Under the pieces are notes generated by a model. The model saw nothing but the letters and a program-made list of their open reading frames with translations, was not told where the DNA came from and did not search any database. Shown piece after piece: positions 51,803 through 59,905 of a stretch of 64,000 bases of DNA. Within the stretch, counting starts at the first letter, position 1; each line of letters begins with the position of its first letter. Location of the stretch: assembly GCA_963698435.1 (NCBI GenBank), contig CAVOQV010000018.1, forward strand, positions 62,001 to 126,000. The letters are read 5' to 3'. Position numbers and translations under genes: made by a program. The stretch is from Sva-07 sp963698435 (GTDB taxonomy: Bacteria; Actinomycetota; Acidimicrobiia; Acidimicrobiales; Ilumatobacteraceae).

Positions 51803-51818
51803 GTGAACGTTGGTTCAC
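51803..51818. promoter_or_regulatory. Inverted repeat resembling an actinobacterial SOS (LexA) box
   Basis: The arms GTGAAC and GTTCAC flank GTTG, giving GAAC-N4-GTTC, the core of Gram-positive LexA sites. It lies in the 317-base gap 51694-52010, about 110 bases upstream of the small ABM-like gene. The rest of that gap shows no coding or RNA signal. TetR- or MarR-type operators can look similar, so identity is uncertain. Confidence 0.4.
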
Positions 51819-52010
51819 AGCCACGAACTCTGTGCTGACGGGGACGAGTCGCTGAATCCGGGCTCGCGTTGCTCTCTCGTGGTCGTGTACTGAACTCGCG
51901 ATGACGGGACGCCATGCTGCGCCCCTGCAGGTCGCAGAATCGGGCGAAGCAGCCTGCCGGAGTCGAACGAACGACACCGCCGGGCGTGTCCCAGACCGGA
52001 ACGGTTGGGT

Positions 52011-52193
52011 TCAGGCGTCTCGAGCTTCTTCGATCGCTGCTTCAGCGAGGTCGAGCGCCTCGTCGGTTGCCTGCTGTTGACGACCGAGCTTCACGAGGAG
52101 GCGATCACGCTGTTCGCGACCGGACTCGGTACCGACCAGGTAGCCGGCGACCAGCGCCAGCAACATCAGCACACCGACAGCTCTGATCTTCAT
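52011..52193 (-). CDS. Small single-pass membrane protein
   Basis: 60 residues. An N-terminal hydrophobic helix, AVGVLMLLALVAGYLVG, is followed by a charged helix, ESGREQRDRLLVKLGRQQQATDEALDLAEAAIEEARDA, that could form a coiled coil. This is the shape of many small YtxH-like actinobacterial membrane proteins; function unknown. A weak purine-rich site precedes the ATG. It is divergent from the cyclase-ATPase gene, with a gap of about 245 bases in which I see nothing specific. Confidence 0.55.
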   Translation of the reverse strand: MKIRAVGVLMLLALVAGYLVGTESGREQRDRLLVKLGRQQQATDEALDLAEAAIEEARDA

Positions 52194-52437
52194 CTCATCC
52201 GTCCCTTCGACGTCAACCTTGCGCTGTTGATCCTAGGTGCGACGCAGCTGGAGCGGCCGGCCCGCCAGCGGCGCGTCGAACACTCGATGTCGGTGAACAG
52301 GAACGTGACGGTCCCGTCGGCGTCGCTGCCTCCTTCGTGCAGCCAGAGTCACACACAAGCGAACCTTGCAGATGGCGCCGAGTTCGTTCCTCGCACTCAG
52401 CTCCAACTCCTCTCGCCATCTGCGTCAAGATGGTCGA

Positions 52438-54522
52438 GTGATACGAGCGGGCCAGCCCCTTCCGACGGGCGTGGTCACGTTCCTGCTGACCGACATCGAG
52501 GGATCGACGCAGGCGTGGCAGGCTTCGCCCGGCGACATGACGGCCCGGGTGTCGAGGCACTACGAGATCCTCGATTCGATCATCGCCGAGTACGGCGGGG
52601 CGCGTCCGCAGGAACAGGGCGAAGGTGACAGCGTCGTTGCTGCCTTCGTCGATCCGGTCGCGGCGGTCGAAGCCGCCGTCGAGGCGCAGGTGGTGCTTCG
52701 CGCCGACGTGCCCGACCTGCCTGTCCGCATGGCTCTGCACACCGGTGACGCCACGTTGCGCAACGAGGACAACTACGTCGGGCTCACCATCATCCGGTGC
52801 GCTCGTATCCGGTCGTGTGGACACGGTGGCCAGATCCTGCTGTCCGACGACACCGCCGAATCCATTCGACACGCGCTCGATGGCTCGCTCGGGCTGCTCG
52901 ATCTCGGGCGATACGGACTGAAGGGACTCGACGGACGGGAACGGATCTGGCAGGTCACCGACATGCGGCTGCCCGGCGAGTTCCCGCCGCTGAACGCCGG
53001 AGCGTCTGCCACCGGGAACCTGCCGGCTCCGATCAGCTCATTCGTAGGCCGTCGTGCCGAACTGGTCGAGGTCGGCGAGGCGCTCGTTGCGAATCGACTC
53101 GTCACCCTCGTTGGCGAGGTCGGCATCGGCAAGAGTCGTCTGGCCATCGCGGCAGCGGCGGCTGCGGCTGACTCCATGCCCGGTGGCGTGTGGTGGATCC
53201 CGCTCGCCGACGCTCCTGCCGACGACACCGACGCCGTCGCGACCTGGATGTTGCACTCGTGTTCGCTGCCGCGCCCCTCGGTCGATCCGGTCGCGGCGCT
53301 CATCGAACACTTCGGTTCGATCGCTCGGTCGCTCGTCGTCATCGACGGGCTGGGGCGCACCAGAGCCGCTGCGGCCGCCGTGATCGACCGCTTGCTCGGC
53401 CAGTGTGCCGACACCCAGGTGGTCGCCACCGGGATCGAACCGCTCGGTTTGTCTGGTGAAGTGGTCCAGTCGGTGCCGCCGATGACGATGCCTGAAGCCG
53501 GTGAGGTCGTGGGCCTCGACCAGCTCGACTCGTTCGATGCGACGCGCCTGTTCGTCGAACGGTCAGCGACGATGTCCGGACGCCAGTTCGGCGATGCCGA
53601 CGCGGCCGACATCGTCGAGTTGTGTCGGGGCCTCCACGGGGCGCCGTTGGCGATCGAGCTGGCGGCGGCCCGCGCCGGTTCGACGCCGATCGCCGAGTTG
53701 ATCGAGAGTCTCGGCGCCCTGGTCGACGCAGACGGTCCGATCGACCTTGCCCGAACGCTCGCCTCGTCGATCGAGTGGACCTATCAACTGCTCGACCGCG
53801 AGGCCCAGGTTGCGTTGCGACGTCTCGGGGTGTTCCGGGGAGACATCGAGATCGATGCTGCCAGCGCCGTCGTTCGCGGGGGAGATCTCGACGACCGCGT
53901 CACTGCGGTCGCACTTCGCCGCCTGTTCGACCAGCAGCTGCTGACGTTCGACGATGCATCTGGGCGCGCGAGCATGTCCGCAGCCGTTCGCGAGTTCGCC
54001 CGCGACCGTCTGCTGGCGTCATCGGAGGTCGACGACGTGGCAGCGCGTCACGGTGAGTGGTTCGCGTCCGTGGCCGAACGGTTCGGCAACAGCGCCGGTG
54101 TCGACGAGACGCTGCCGATGTCGTTGCTCGCTCCCGATGAAGGCGATGTGCTCGCCGCCCTCGACGCGTCGATCGAGTCCGACCGTCCATCGATCGCGTA
54201 TCGCATCCTCGTCGCCCTCGGCGACAAGTGGAGTTCGATCGGACGTCCCGAGGTCGGCGACCAGGCAGCCAGGTGGTTGAGCAGCCGGTCGCCAAGCGAT
54301 GGCGAAGAGATGTGGGCGGCCGCGGTCGCACGCGCCTGCTTCGAACGTTCAGACGATCCGGAGTCGCCGATTCACCAGTTCGCCGACGAAGCCATCGCGA
54401 TCGCCGAACTGGTCGGTGACGACGACTCCCCGCGCTTCATCGCAGGCGTGGACGACGCGCCCAGCGAGGAGCGGACAGAGAGATCTGTCCAGCGAAGACA
54501 TGGCCGATCGGCCATGACCTGA
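52438..54522 (+). CDS. Class III nucleotide-cyclase domain fused to an AfsR/NB-ARC-like ATPase
   Basis: 694 residues from the GTG at 52438, which gives the usual short lead to the cyclase; an ATG at 52366 is also in frame. Residues 8-180 are the cyclase fold: LPTGVVTFLLTDIEGST with the first metal Asp, EQGEGDSVVAAF with the second, and a VGLTIIRCARI helix where the usual Asn of the VN.AAR motif is Ile. Residues 195-500 form a P-loop NTPase: PISSFVGRRAELVEVGEAL, Walker A GEVGIGKSR, Walker B SLVVIDGLG, then winged-helix-like LAIELAAARAGSTPIAELIESLG and SIEWTYQLLDREAQVALRRLGVF. The TPR tail is short. It opens a co-directional seven-gene block, and its stop overlaps the next start by one base (TGATG). 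Confidence 0.82.
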   Translation: MIRAGQPLPTGVVTFLLTDIEGSTQAWQASPGDMTARVSRHYEILDSIIAEYGGARPQEQGEGDSVVAAFVDPVAAVEAAVEAQVVLRADVPDLPVRMALHTGDATLRNEDNYVGLTIIRCARIRSCGHGGQILLSDDTAESIRHALDGSLGLLDLGRYGLKGLDGRERIWQVTDMRLPGEFPPLNAGASATGNLPAPISSFVGRRAELVEVGEALVANRLVTLVGEVGIGKSRLAIAAAAAAADSMPGGVWWIPLADAPADDTDAVATWMLHSCSLPRPSVDPVAALIEHFGSIARSLVVIDGLGRTRAAAAAVIDRLLGQCADTQVVATGIEPLGLSGEVVQSVPPMTMPEAGEVVGLDQLDSFDATRLFVERSATMSGRQFGDADAADIVELCRGLHGAPLAIELAAARAGSTPIAELIESLGALVDADGPIDLARTLASSIEWTYQLLDREAQVALRRLGVFRGDIEIDAASAVVRGGDLDDRVTAVALRRLFDQQLLTFDDASGRASMSAAVREFARDRLLASSEVDDVAARHGEWFASVAERFGNSAGVDETLPMSLLAPDEGDVLAALDASIESDRPSIAYRILVALGDKWSSIGRPEVGDQAARWLSSRSPSDGEEMWAAAVARACFERSDDPESPIHQFADEAIAIAELVGDDDSPRFIAGVDDAPSEERTERSVQRRHGRSAMT

Positions 54523-55196
54523 TGGAGACTGGCGAGATGAGCGAGAGCGACAGCGCGGGAGGCGCACGAGCGTGGCTGGTCCTCAACGAGCCCGGCCGTG
54601 CGCCGGTGACCGTCGAACTCGACCGCGAACTGACGATCGGACGCGGCGTCGGGCAACCGCCTGTTGCCGGCCACTTGACAACGTCGGGCGATGCCGGCGT
54701 CTCTCGGTTGCACGCCATGCTGCAGCGCAAGCCGGCTGGCTGGTGTGTCCAGGCCACGGCCGCGGTCAACGGCCTGTTCGTCAACGGCACGCGACTCGCG
54801 CCGGGCTCGGTCCACTTGCTGTCGGCGGGCGACGAGCTCCGACTCGGCGAGCGGACCTCGCTGACGTTCCACTCACTCGGCTCCCCGACAGCGGACCGTT
54901 CGCTGACCGAGGTCGCCCGGCCCCGGCCAGAGCTCACGGCGGGAGAACGAAGGGTGTTGCTGGCGCTGTGTTCGCCGGTGCTCGACGGAGATGCCTTCAC
55001 ACCGCCGGCGTCGGTCGCGACGATCGCCGAGGTGTTGTGCGTCACCGAGAGCGCGGTCAAGCAGCAGCTCGGCCGGCTGTACCTGAAGTTCGCCGTCGGC
55101 GAAGGCCCCGATCGGCGAGTGCGCCTTGCGAACGAGGCGCTCACGTGCGGAGCGGTTCGCCTGGCCGATCTGCAAGCGATCAGGGAGGCTCCCTGA
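54522..55196 (+). CDS. FHA-domain protein with C-terminal helix-turn-helix
   Basis: 224 residues; an ATG at 54537 is an alternative start. The FHA domain (about 20-110) shows ELTIGRGVG, SRLHAMLQ with the phosphothreonine-binding Ser/His pair, VNGLFVNGTRLAPG and a LRLGERTSLTF strand. The C-terminal part (about 130-205) reads LTAGERRVLLALCSP, then ASVATIAEVLCVTESAVKQQLGRLYLKFAV, a helix-turn-helix of the type found in regulators. A phosphothreonine reader on a DNA-binding protein fits the Ser/Thr kinase encoded immediately downstream (1-base overlap). That pairing is inference from adjacency. Confidence 0.85.
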   Translation: METGEMSESDSAGGARAWLVLNEPGRAPVTVELDRELTIGRGVGQPPVAGHLTTSGDAGVSRLHAMLQRKPAGWCVQATAAVNGLFVNGTRLAPGSVHLLSAGDELRLGERTSLTFHSLGSPTADRSLTEVARPRPELTAGERRVLLALCSPVLDGDAFTPPASVATIAEVLCVTESAVKQQLGRLYLKFAVGEGPDRRVRLANEALTCGAVRLADLQAIREAP

Positions 55197-58100
55197 TGGT
55201 GATCGAGACCGCGTCCGCTGACGTACCGTCGCTGGTCGCCGGTCGCTTCCGGCTGTCGGAGCGTCTTGCGGCCGGGGGCGAGGCGGAAGTGCATCGGGCG
55301 CGCGATCTCGATCTCGGATTGGACGTTGTGCTGAAGACGCGGCGGATCGTCGACGCCGCTGACCTGGAGCGGTTGCGCCGCGAGGCCGGCTTGCTGATGC
55401 GCCTCGTCGCGCATCGGGGGTTGCCGACGGTGCGCAGCGATCTCGTCGACGACGACCGGTACTACATGATCAGCGACTACGTCGACGGCAACGATCTCCA
55501 CTCGTTGGTGGCCGCCGGTGACGGCACCGGTCTCGCACTGGTGACGGTGCTCGATCTGGTCGATCAGTTGGCCCAGACACTCGACCATCTGCACGGCCAC
55601 GCGCCTCCGGTCGTGCACGGTGACGTGAAGCCCGAGAACGTGGTCGTCACCGGCGACGGCCGGGTCGTACTCGTCGACTTCGGCGCAGCGATGCGTGTCG
55701 GCGACGACCGAGAGCGGCTGGGCACACCAGGGTTCTCCGCCCCCGAGGTACTGGCGGGCGAGGCGCTGACGCCGGCGGCGGACGTGTACTCGCTCGCGGC
55801 GCTCACGGTGTTCCTGCTCACCGGGATCGCTCCGAAGCTGGGGACCGCCTGGCCGACCGCATTCGCTGAGCACGATCTCGCCCGGCTCGAACGGATCGTG
55901 CGCCGCGGGCTCACGTGGGATCCGCTCGGCCGGCCGTGGAGCGCCTCCGAGTTCGCCGCACGTCTGCGCGAGGCGGCCGAGATGGAGGTTCCCACCGGCA
56001 CGATCACGTTCGCGCTGGTCGCCGGATCGACCGAGGGCGACTCCCGCACCGAGGTCGTTCACGCGGTGGCCGGTTTCGAGCGAGCGGGCGGCCGGCAGGT
56101 CAGCTCGGTTCGGCTCCCTGCCGACCAGGCACTGTTCGCGTTCGCTCGTGCTGGCGACGCTGCGGCAGCCGCGCTCGATGTCGTCGGCGACGGAGCGACC
56201 ATCGCGCTGCATGCCGCCGATCTCGGAGGTTGGCACGGCACCACCGTGCAACAGCTCGCCGACGAGACCGCCGGCGTCCTGCGTCACGGGACGACCGGCT
56301 CCGTCGTCTGCTCGATGCCCGTGCGCATGCTGCTCGGTGCTGCGGGCGACCTGGTGTTCGAATCGGTCGCCGACAGCTGCGTGATGATTCGGCGGTCGAC
56401 CGCATCGGGCGTCGATGTCCCCGCCGAGGTCGAGCGCTCACTGATCGGCCAGCGTGCGGGCACGTGGTTGGCAACTCGCCGAACGACGAGCCTGGCCGGG
56501 CGTCAGCGTGAACTCGACCTCGTGTCGAGAGCGATCGAACGCACCATCGTCCAGCGGGCAGCTGCGCTGGTCGTCGTCATGGGTGAGGCCGGTACCGGCA
56601 AGACGAGGTTCGCCGCCGAGGTCGCCGGCCGCCGTGCCGACGGCGGTGACGTCGTGCTCGTCGGTCGGTGTACGGAGTCGGGTGGTGCGTTCGAGCCGTT
56701 CCTCGACGCACTCGGTGACGACGTGTTCGGATTCGAGGCCGGTCAACTCGAGCGGGACGAGGAGGGCTGGATCGACCGCCGCCGGTTCTTCGGGCGGATC
56801 ACTACGGTGCTCTCGGATCTGGCCCAGCCCATCACGTTGGTCCTCGACGACGTCCAATGGATCGACGGATCGTCGCTCGCGCTCCTCGAGCAACTGCTCG
56901 AGGACCTCGGTGAGTCACTGGTGGTGGTCGCCGGGTGCCGCCCCGGCGCCCGAGCGCAGGTCCTCGACGAGTTGACCGGTCGGCCAGGTGCAGCGGTGGT
57001 GTCGATGGGGCCATTGGGGCGAGATGATCTGGCGGCGCTTGCCGAGTCCAGTGGGCTGCAGCTCCGTCCCGAGACGATCGACGGGGTGCACGCGCTCAGC
57101 GCGGGCAATCCCTTCTTCGCTCTGCAGCTGCTCGGGCACCTTGCCGACGATCCCACACACGAGTTCGCCAACGGCAGTCTGCCGGTCGGGGTTCGCGAGT
57201 GGATCCTCCAACGCGTCGATCGGCTCGGCGACCGTGCCCGGGATGCGTTGGCTCCGGCCGCCGTCGTCGGCAGGAACTTCGACGTCGTTCTGCTCGCCGA
57301 CGTGCTCGACGTGAGCCCGTTGGAGATCCTGACCGAACTCGACGGCGCGGCAGAGTCAGGCCTGCTCGTCGACGGCGAGCACGCGGGCGAGTTCCGGTTC
57401 GTGCACGCGATCGTGCAGTCGACGCTCGAGGCGAGCCTTTCGGCGACGCGGCGCGGCCTGCTGCATGCCGCCGTTGCGCGGCGACTCGAGGAGATCGGCG
57501 AGGACCTCGACCATCGAGAAGCGGCCATGCACCACTGGTTCGAGGCCGACCGTCTCGGCGACCCGCTCCACGCAGGCGACGTTGCCGCCGAGGTGGCAAC
57601 GCGTGCGACCGAGCGGCTCGCGCACGAGCGAGCGGTGTCGATCATCGACCGCGCTCTCGAGGTGCTGGCAGGGGCAAAGGCAACGACCGAGCGGGACCGC
57701 GTCGAGGCGCGGCTCCGCCTCGCTCACGGTCGCGCCGATTTCGTGGCATCACGCAACAGCGACGGCATCGTGCAGCTGTACCGATCAGCGGCACTCGCCG
57801 AAGAGGCCGACGATCCGGTCACGCTGGCCGAGGCGGCACTCGTGGCCTCGCTCAATCGCCGTCACGGGCTCGACGATCCCGAGCTCCTCCGGCTTCTGGA
57901 ACGGGCCAGCCTGCGATGTCCGGCCGAACCGGCGGTGTTGCGAGCGATGCTCCACATCCGCCAGTCGCGCCTGCTCCCGACGACGGTGCGTCACGAACAC
58001 CGCTCGGCCATGGCTCGGCTCGGGCTGGTCGACCTCGACCTGATGGATCCGGTCGATCGGGCGACCGTCGAAACCGAGGTCGCGCGGGCCTGCTGGGGGC

Positions 58101-58951
58101 CCGACGACGCTCAGTCCCGCCTCGACCTCACGACGCGGCTCGTCGACGACGCAACGCGGCGGCTCGTCGGTGGCGGTCCCTCGCGGTGGACCGGAGTGCT
58201 CATCGAAGCGCTCAACCTGCGATGGGCGGCACGGGTCCAACTCGGCGACCTGCGCGGAGCGCTCGAGGATGCGGACACCGCCGCCGCCGTCGCCGACGAG
58301 TCGGGCACCACGTTCCTGCTCAGCCGGGTGATGATGGGCCAGGCGATGATCCATGCGACGCTCGGCGACGACGAGCAGGCCGAACGGTTGGCCCACGACG
58401 CCGTCACGATGTCGAACCGACACAACCTGGTGCTCGGTCAGATGGCGGTCACCTATGCGATCGGTCGCAACCGCGGTCAGCAGGCCGAGTTGGCGGGCCT
58501 CGAAAAGCAGCTCGGCGACCTCGTCGACTCGAACCCGATGTTCGTCGCGGCGTTCGCGCTCGTACATGCCGAATCCGGCAGGGTCGACGACGCTCGACGG
58601 ATGCTCGGCGTCCTCGCTGAATGGGCGCCGTGGCCTCGCAACTGGCTCTGGCTCGCGACCACCACGACGGCACTCGAAGCAGCCGTGCTCATCGGCGAGG
58701 CCGACATGATCCGGCGGTATGCCGCAGTGCTGAATCGGTACGCAGGCAACTGGGCGATGGCTGCCAGCGAGCTGGTGTGCATGGGCCCCGTCGACCGCGT
58801 CCTCGGACTCGCCCGCGGTGCGGCGGGCGAACTGGACGGCGCCGCGGAGATGCTGACCTCGGCTCTCGTCGCCGCGCAGGGGCAGTCGGCCGTGCCATGG
58901 GTCCGGCGGACCGAAGCCGCGCTGGCTTCCCTTCTGGACAGTTCCAGCTGA
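55196..58951 (+). CDS. Ser/Thr kinase - degenerate cyclase - AAA/STAND ATPase - TPR signalling protein
   Basis: 1,251 residues. The kinase (about 12-260) has LAAGGEAEVHRARD, VVLKTRR, the catalytic loop HGDVKPENVVV (HGD instead of HRD) and DFGAA with SAPEVLAGEALTPAADVYSLA. Residues 265-410 begin VPTGTITFALVAGSTEG, which mirrors the LPTGTVTFLFTDIEGST start of class III cyclases but lacks the metal Asp, so it looks like a dead cyclase domain. An ATPase follows: LAGRQRELDLVSRAIE, Walker A GEAGTGKTR, Walker B ITLVLDDVQWIDGSSL. The C-terminal half is helical, TPR-like, to the end. This is close to the architecture of large actinobacterial adenylate-cyclase/AAA proteins with a kinase added in front. 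It directly follows the FHA gene. Confidence 0.85.
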   Translation: MVIETASADVPSLVAGRFRLSERLAAGGEAEVHRARDLDLGLDVVLKTRRIVDAADLERLRREAGLLMRLVAHRGLPTVRSDLVDDDRYYMISDYVDGNDLHSLVAAGDGTGLALVTVLDLVDQLAQTLDHLHGHAPPVVHGDVKPENVVVTGDGRVVLVDFGAAMRVGDDRERLGTPGFSAPEVLAGEALTPAADVYSLAALTVFLLTGIAPKLGTAWPTAFAEHDLARLERIVRRGLTWDPLGRPWSASEFAARLREAAEMEVPTGTITFALVAGSTEGDSRTEVVHAVAGFERAGGRQVSSVRLPADQALFAFARAGDAAAAALDVVGDGATIALHAADLGGWHGTTVQQLADETAGVLRHGTTGSVVCSMPVRMLLGAAGDLVFESVADSCVMIRRSTASGVDVPAEVERSLIGQRAGTWLATRRTTSLAGRQRELDLVSRAIERTIVQRAAALVVVMGEAGTGKTRFAAEVAGRRADGGDVVLVGRCTESGGAFEPFLDALGDDVFGFEAGQLERDEEGWIDRRRFFGRITTVLSDLAQPITLVLDDVQWIDGSSLALLEQLLEDLGESLVVVAGCRPGARAQVLDELTGRPGAAVVSMGPLGRDDLAALAESSGLQLRPETIDGVHALSAGNPFFALQLLGHLADDPTHEFANGSLPVGVREWILQRVDRLGDRARDALAPAAVVGRNFDVVLLADVLDVSPLEILTELDGAAESGLLVDGEHAGEFRFVHAIVQSTLEASLSATRRGLLHAAVARRLEEIGEDLDHREAAMHHWFEADRLGDPLHAGDVAAEVATRATERLAHERAVSIIDRALEVLAGAKATTERDRVEARLRLAHGRADFVASRNSDGIVQLYRSAALAEEADDPVTLAEAALVASLNRRHGLDDPELLRLLERASLRCPAEPAVLRAMLHIRQSRLLPTTVRHEHRSAMARLGLVDLDLMDPVDRATVETEVARACWGPDDAQSRLDLTTRLVDDATRRLVGGGPSRWTGVLIEALNLRWAARVQLGDLRGALEDADTAAAVADESGTTFLLSRVMMGQAMIHATLGDDEQAERLAHDAVTMSNRHNLVLGQMAVTYAIGRNRGQQAELAGLEKQLGDLVDSNPMFVAAFALVHAESGRVDDARRMLGVLAEWAPWPRNWLWLATTTTALEAAVLIGEADMIRRYAAVLNRYAGNWAMAASELVCMGPVDRVLGLARGAAGELDGAAEMLTSALVAAQGQSAVPWVRRTEAALASLLDSSS

Positions 58952-59019
58952 CCTCGCCGCTGGACAAGCGTGGCCCGCGGGTCATGGTGCAGGTTCCACG
59001 GCCGCACGAAGATCGGACC

Positions 59020-59889
59020 ATGAACTCCGATCCGGTCGCCAACCGCTCGTCGGGTCCGGTCCCGCCGGCGCCGGACTGGGTCGAGGCCATCGACGTGTTC
59101 GAGCATCACTGCATCGATTTCGATCGAGTCGTGGCCCAGGGCGTCGAGGTGGCGATCGTGCGGGCTGGTCGCGGGACACGCCAAGACGCTCGCTGGATCG
59201 AGCACGTCGGTGCGGCAGATCGCAGCGGCCTCAGCGTCGGCTCCTACTGGTACGTCTATCCGTCTCGGGCCGAGGCTCACCACCAGGCCGAACTCTGGGT
59301 GGCAGCCATCCGTGGGGCCACCGTCCCGTTCGAGTACGGCCACTGGGCCGACATCTCCACCAGTGACGGCCTCCATCGCGCCGACCTCGCTCGGTTCGCG
59401 GCGTCGTTTCTCCGACGCGCCGATGAGATGCTCGGAGACCGAGTCGGGGTCTTCTCGACCCCCGGGTTCTGGCGTCGTCACGTCGGCTTCGACGATCCGG
59501 GGCGGCCGCGGTGGTGGGCATCCGAGCCGGTCGCTCGCGAGCGTCTCGACGCGACGTCGGCCGGTGTGCGCTTGTCGCCGTCCGACCGCGGAGGACCCGG
59601 CCGCCATCTCGTCCGACCCGTGCCACAGGTCGATCGAGCGACGCCGCTCCCCGGGTTGGTGGTTCGGGGCCGCGCCGAGACGATCGAGCAGTGGCAGTCG
59701 AGATGGGAGCGCGGTTCGGACATCGCCGTGCTGCAGATGCATCTGAACGACCTCGGCGCCCGGTTGGTCGTCGATGGCGTGTTCGGACCGCAGACCGACG
59801 CGGCGGTCCGCATCTGCGATCTGCTCTGTCGTCGCGACCGTCTGCCCTGGCCGTTCGGCCTGGCATCCGACGCTCCGGCGGGGGTCTGA
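59020..59889 (+). CDS. GH25 lysozyme-like protein with C-terminal peptidoglycan-binding domain
   Basis: 289 residues from the ATG at 59020; an ATG at 58984 is also possible. VEAIDVFEHHCIDFDRVVAQGVEVAIVRAGRG, ADRSGLSVGSYWYVY and the A-x2-QAELW helix follow the GH25 muramidase barrel. The usual D-x-E pair after the third strand reads HWADISTSDG, so the acid/base Glu appears to be lost and activity is doubtful. The C-terminal part, IAVLQMHLNDLGARLVVDGVFGPQTDAAVR, is a classic peptidoglycan-binding domain 1. No signal peptide is visible, which is odd for a wall enzyme. It lies 68 bases after the kinase gene and 16 before the patatin gene. Confidence 0.75.
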   Translation: MNSDPVANRSSGPVPPAPDWVEAIDVFEHHCIDFDRVVAQGVEVAIVRAGRGTRQDARWIEHVGAADRSGLSVGSYWYVYPSRAEAHHQAELWVAAIRGATVPFEYGHWADISTSDGLHRADLARFAASFLRRADEMLGDRVGVFSTPGFWRRHVGFDDPGRPRWWASEPVARERLDATSAGVRLSPSDRGGPGRHLVRPVPQVDRATPLPGLVVRGRAETIEQWQSRWERGSDIAVLQMHLNDLGARLVVDGVFGPQTDAAVRICDLLCRRDRLPWPFGLASDAPAGV

Positions 59890-59905
59890 TAGAACCTTGG
59901 CCGGG

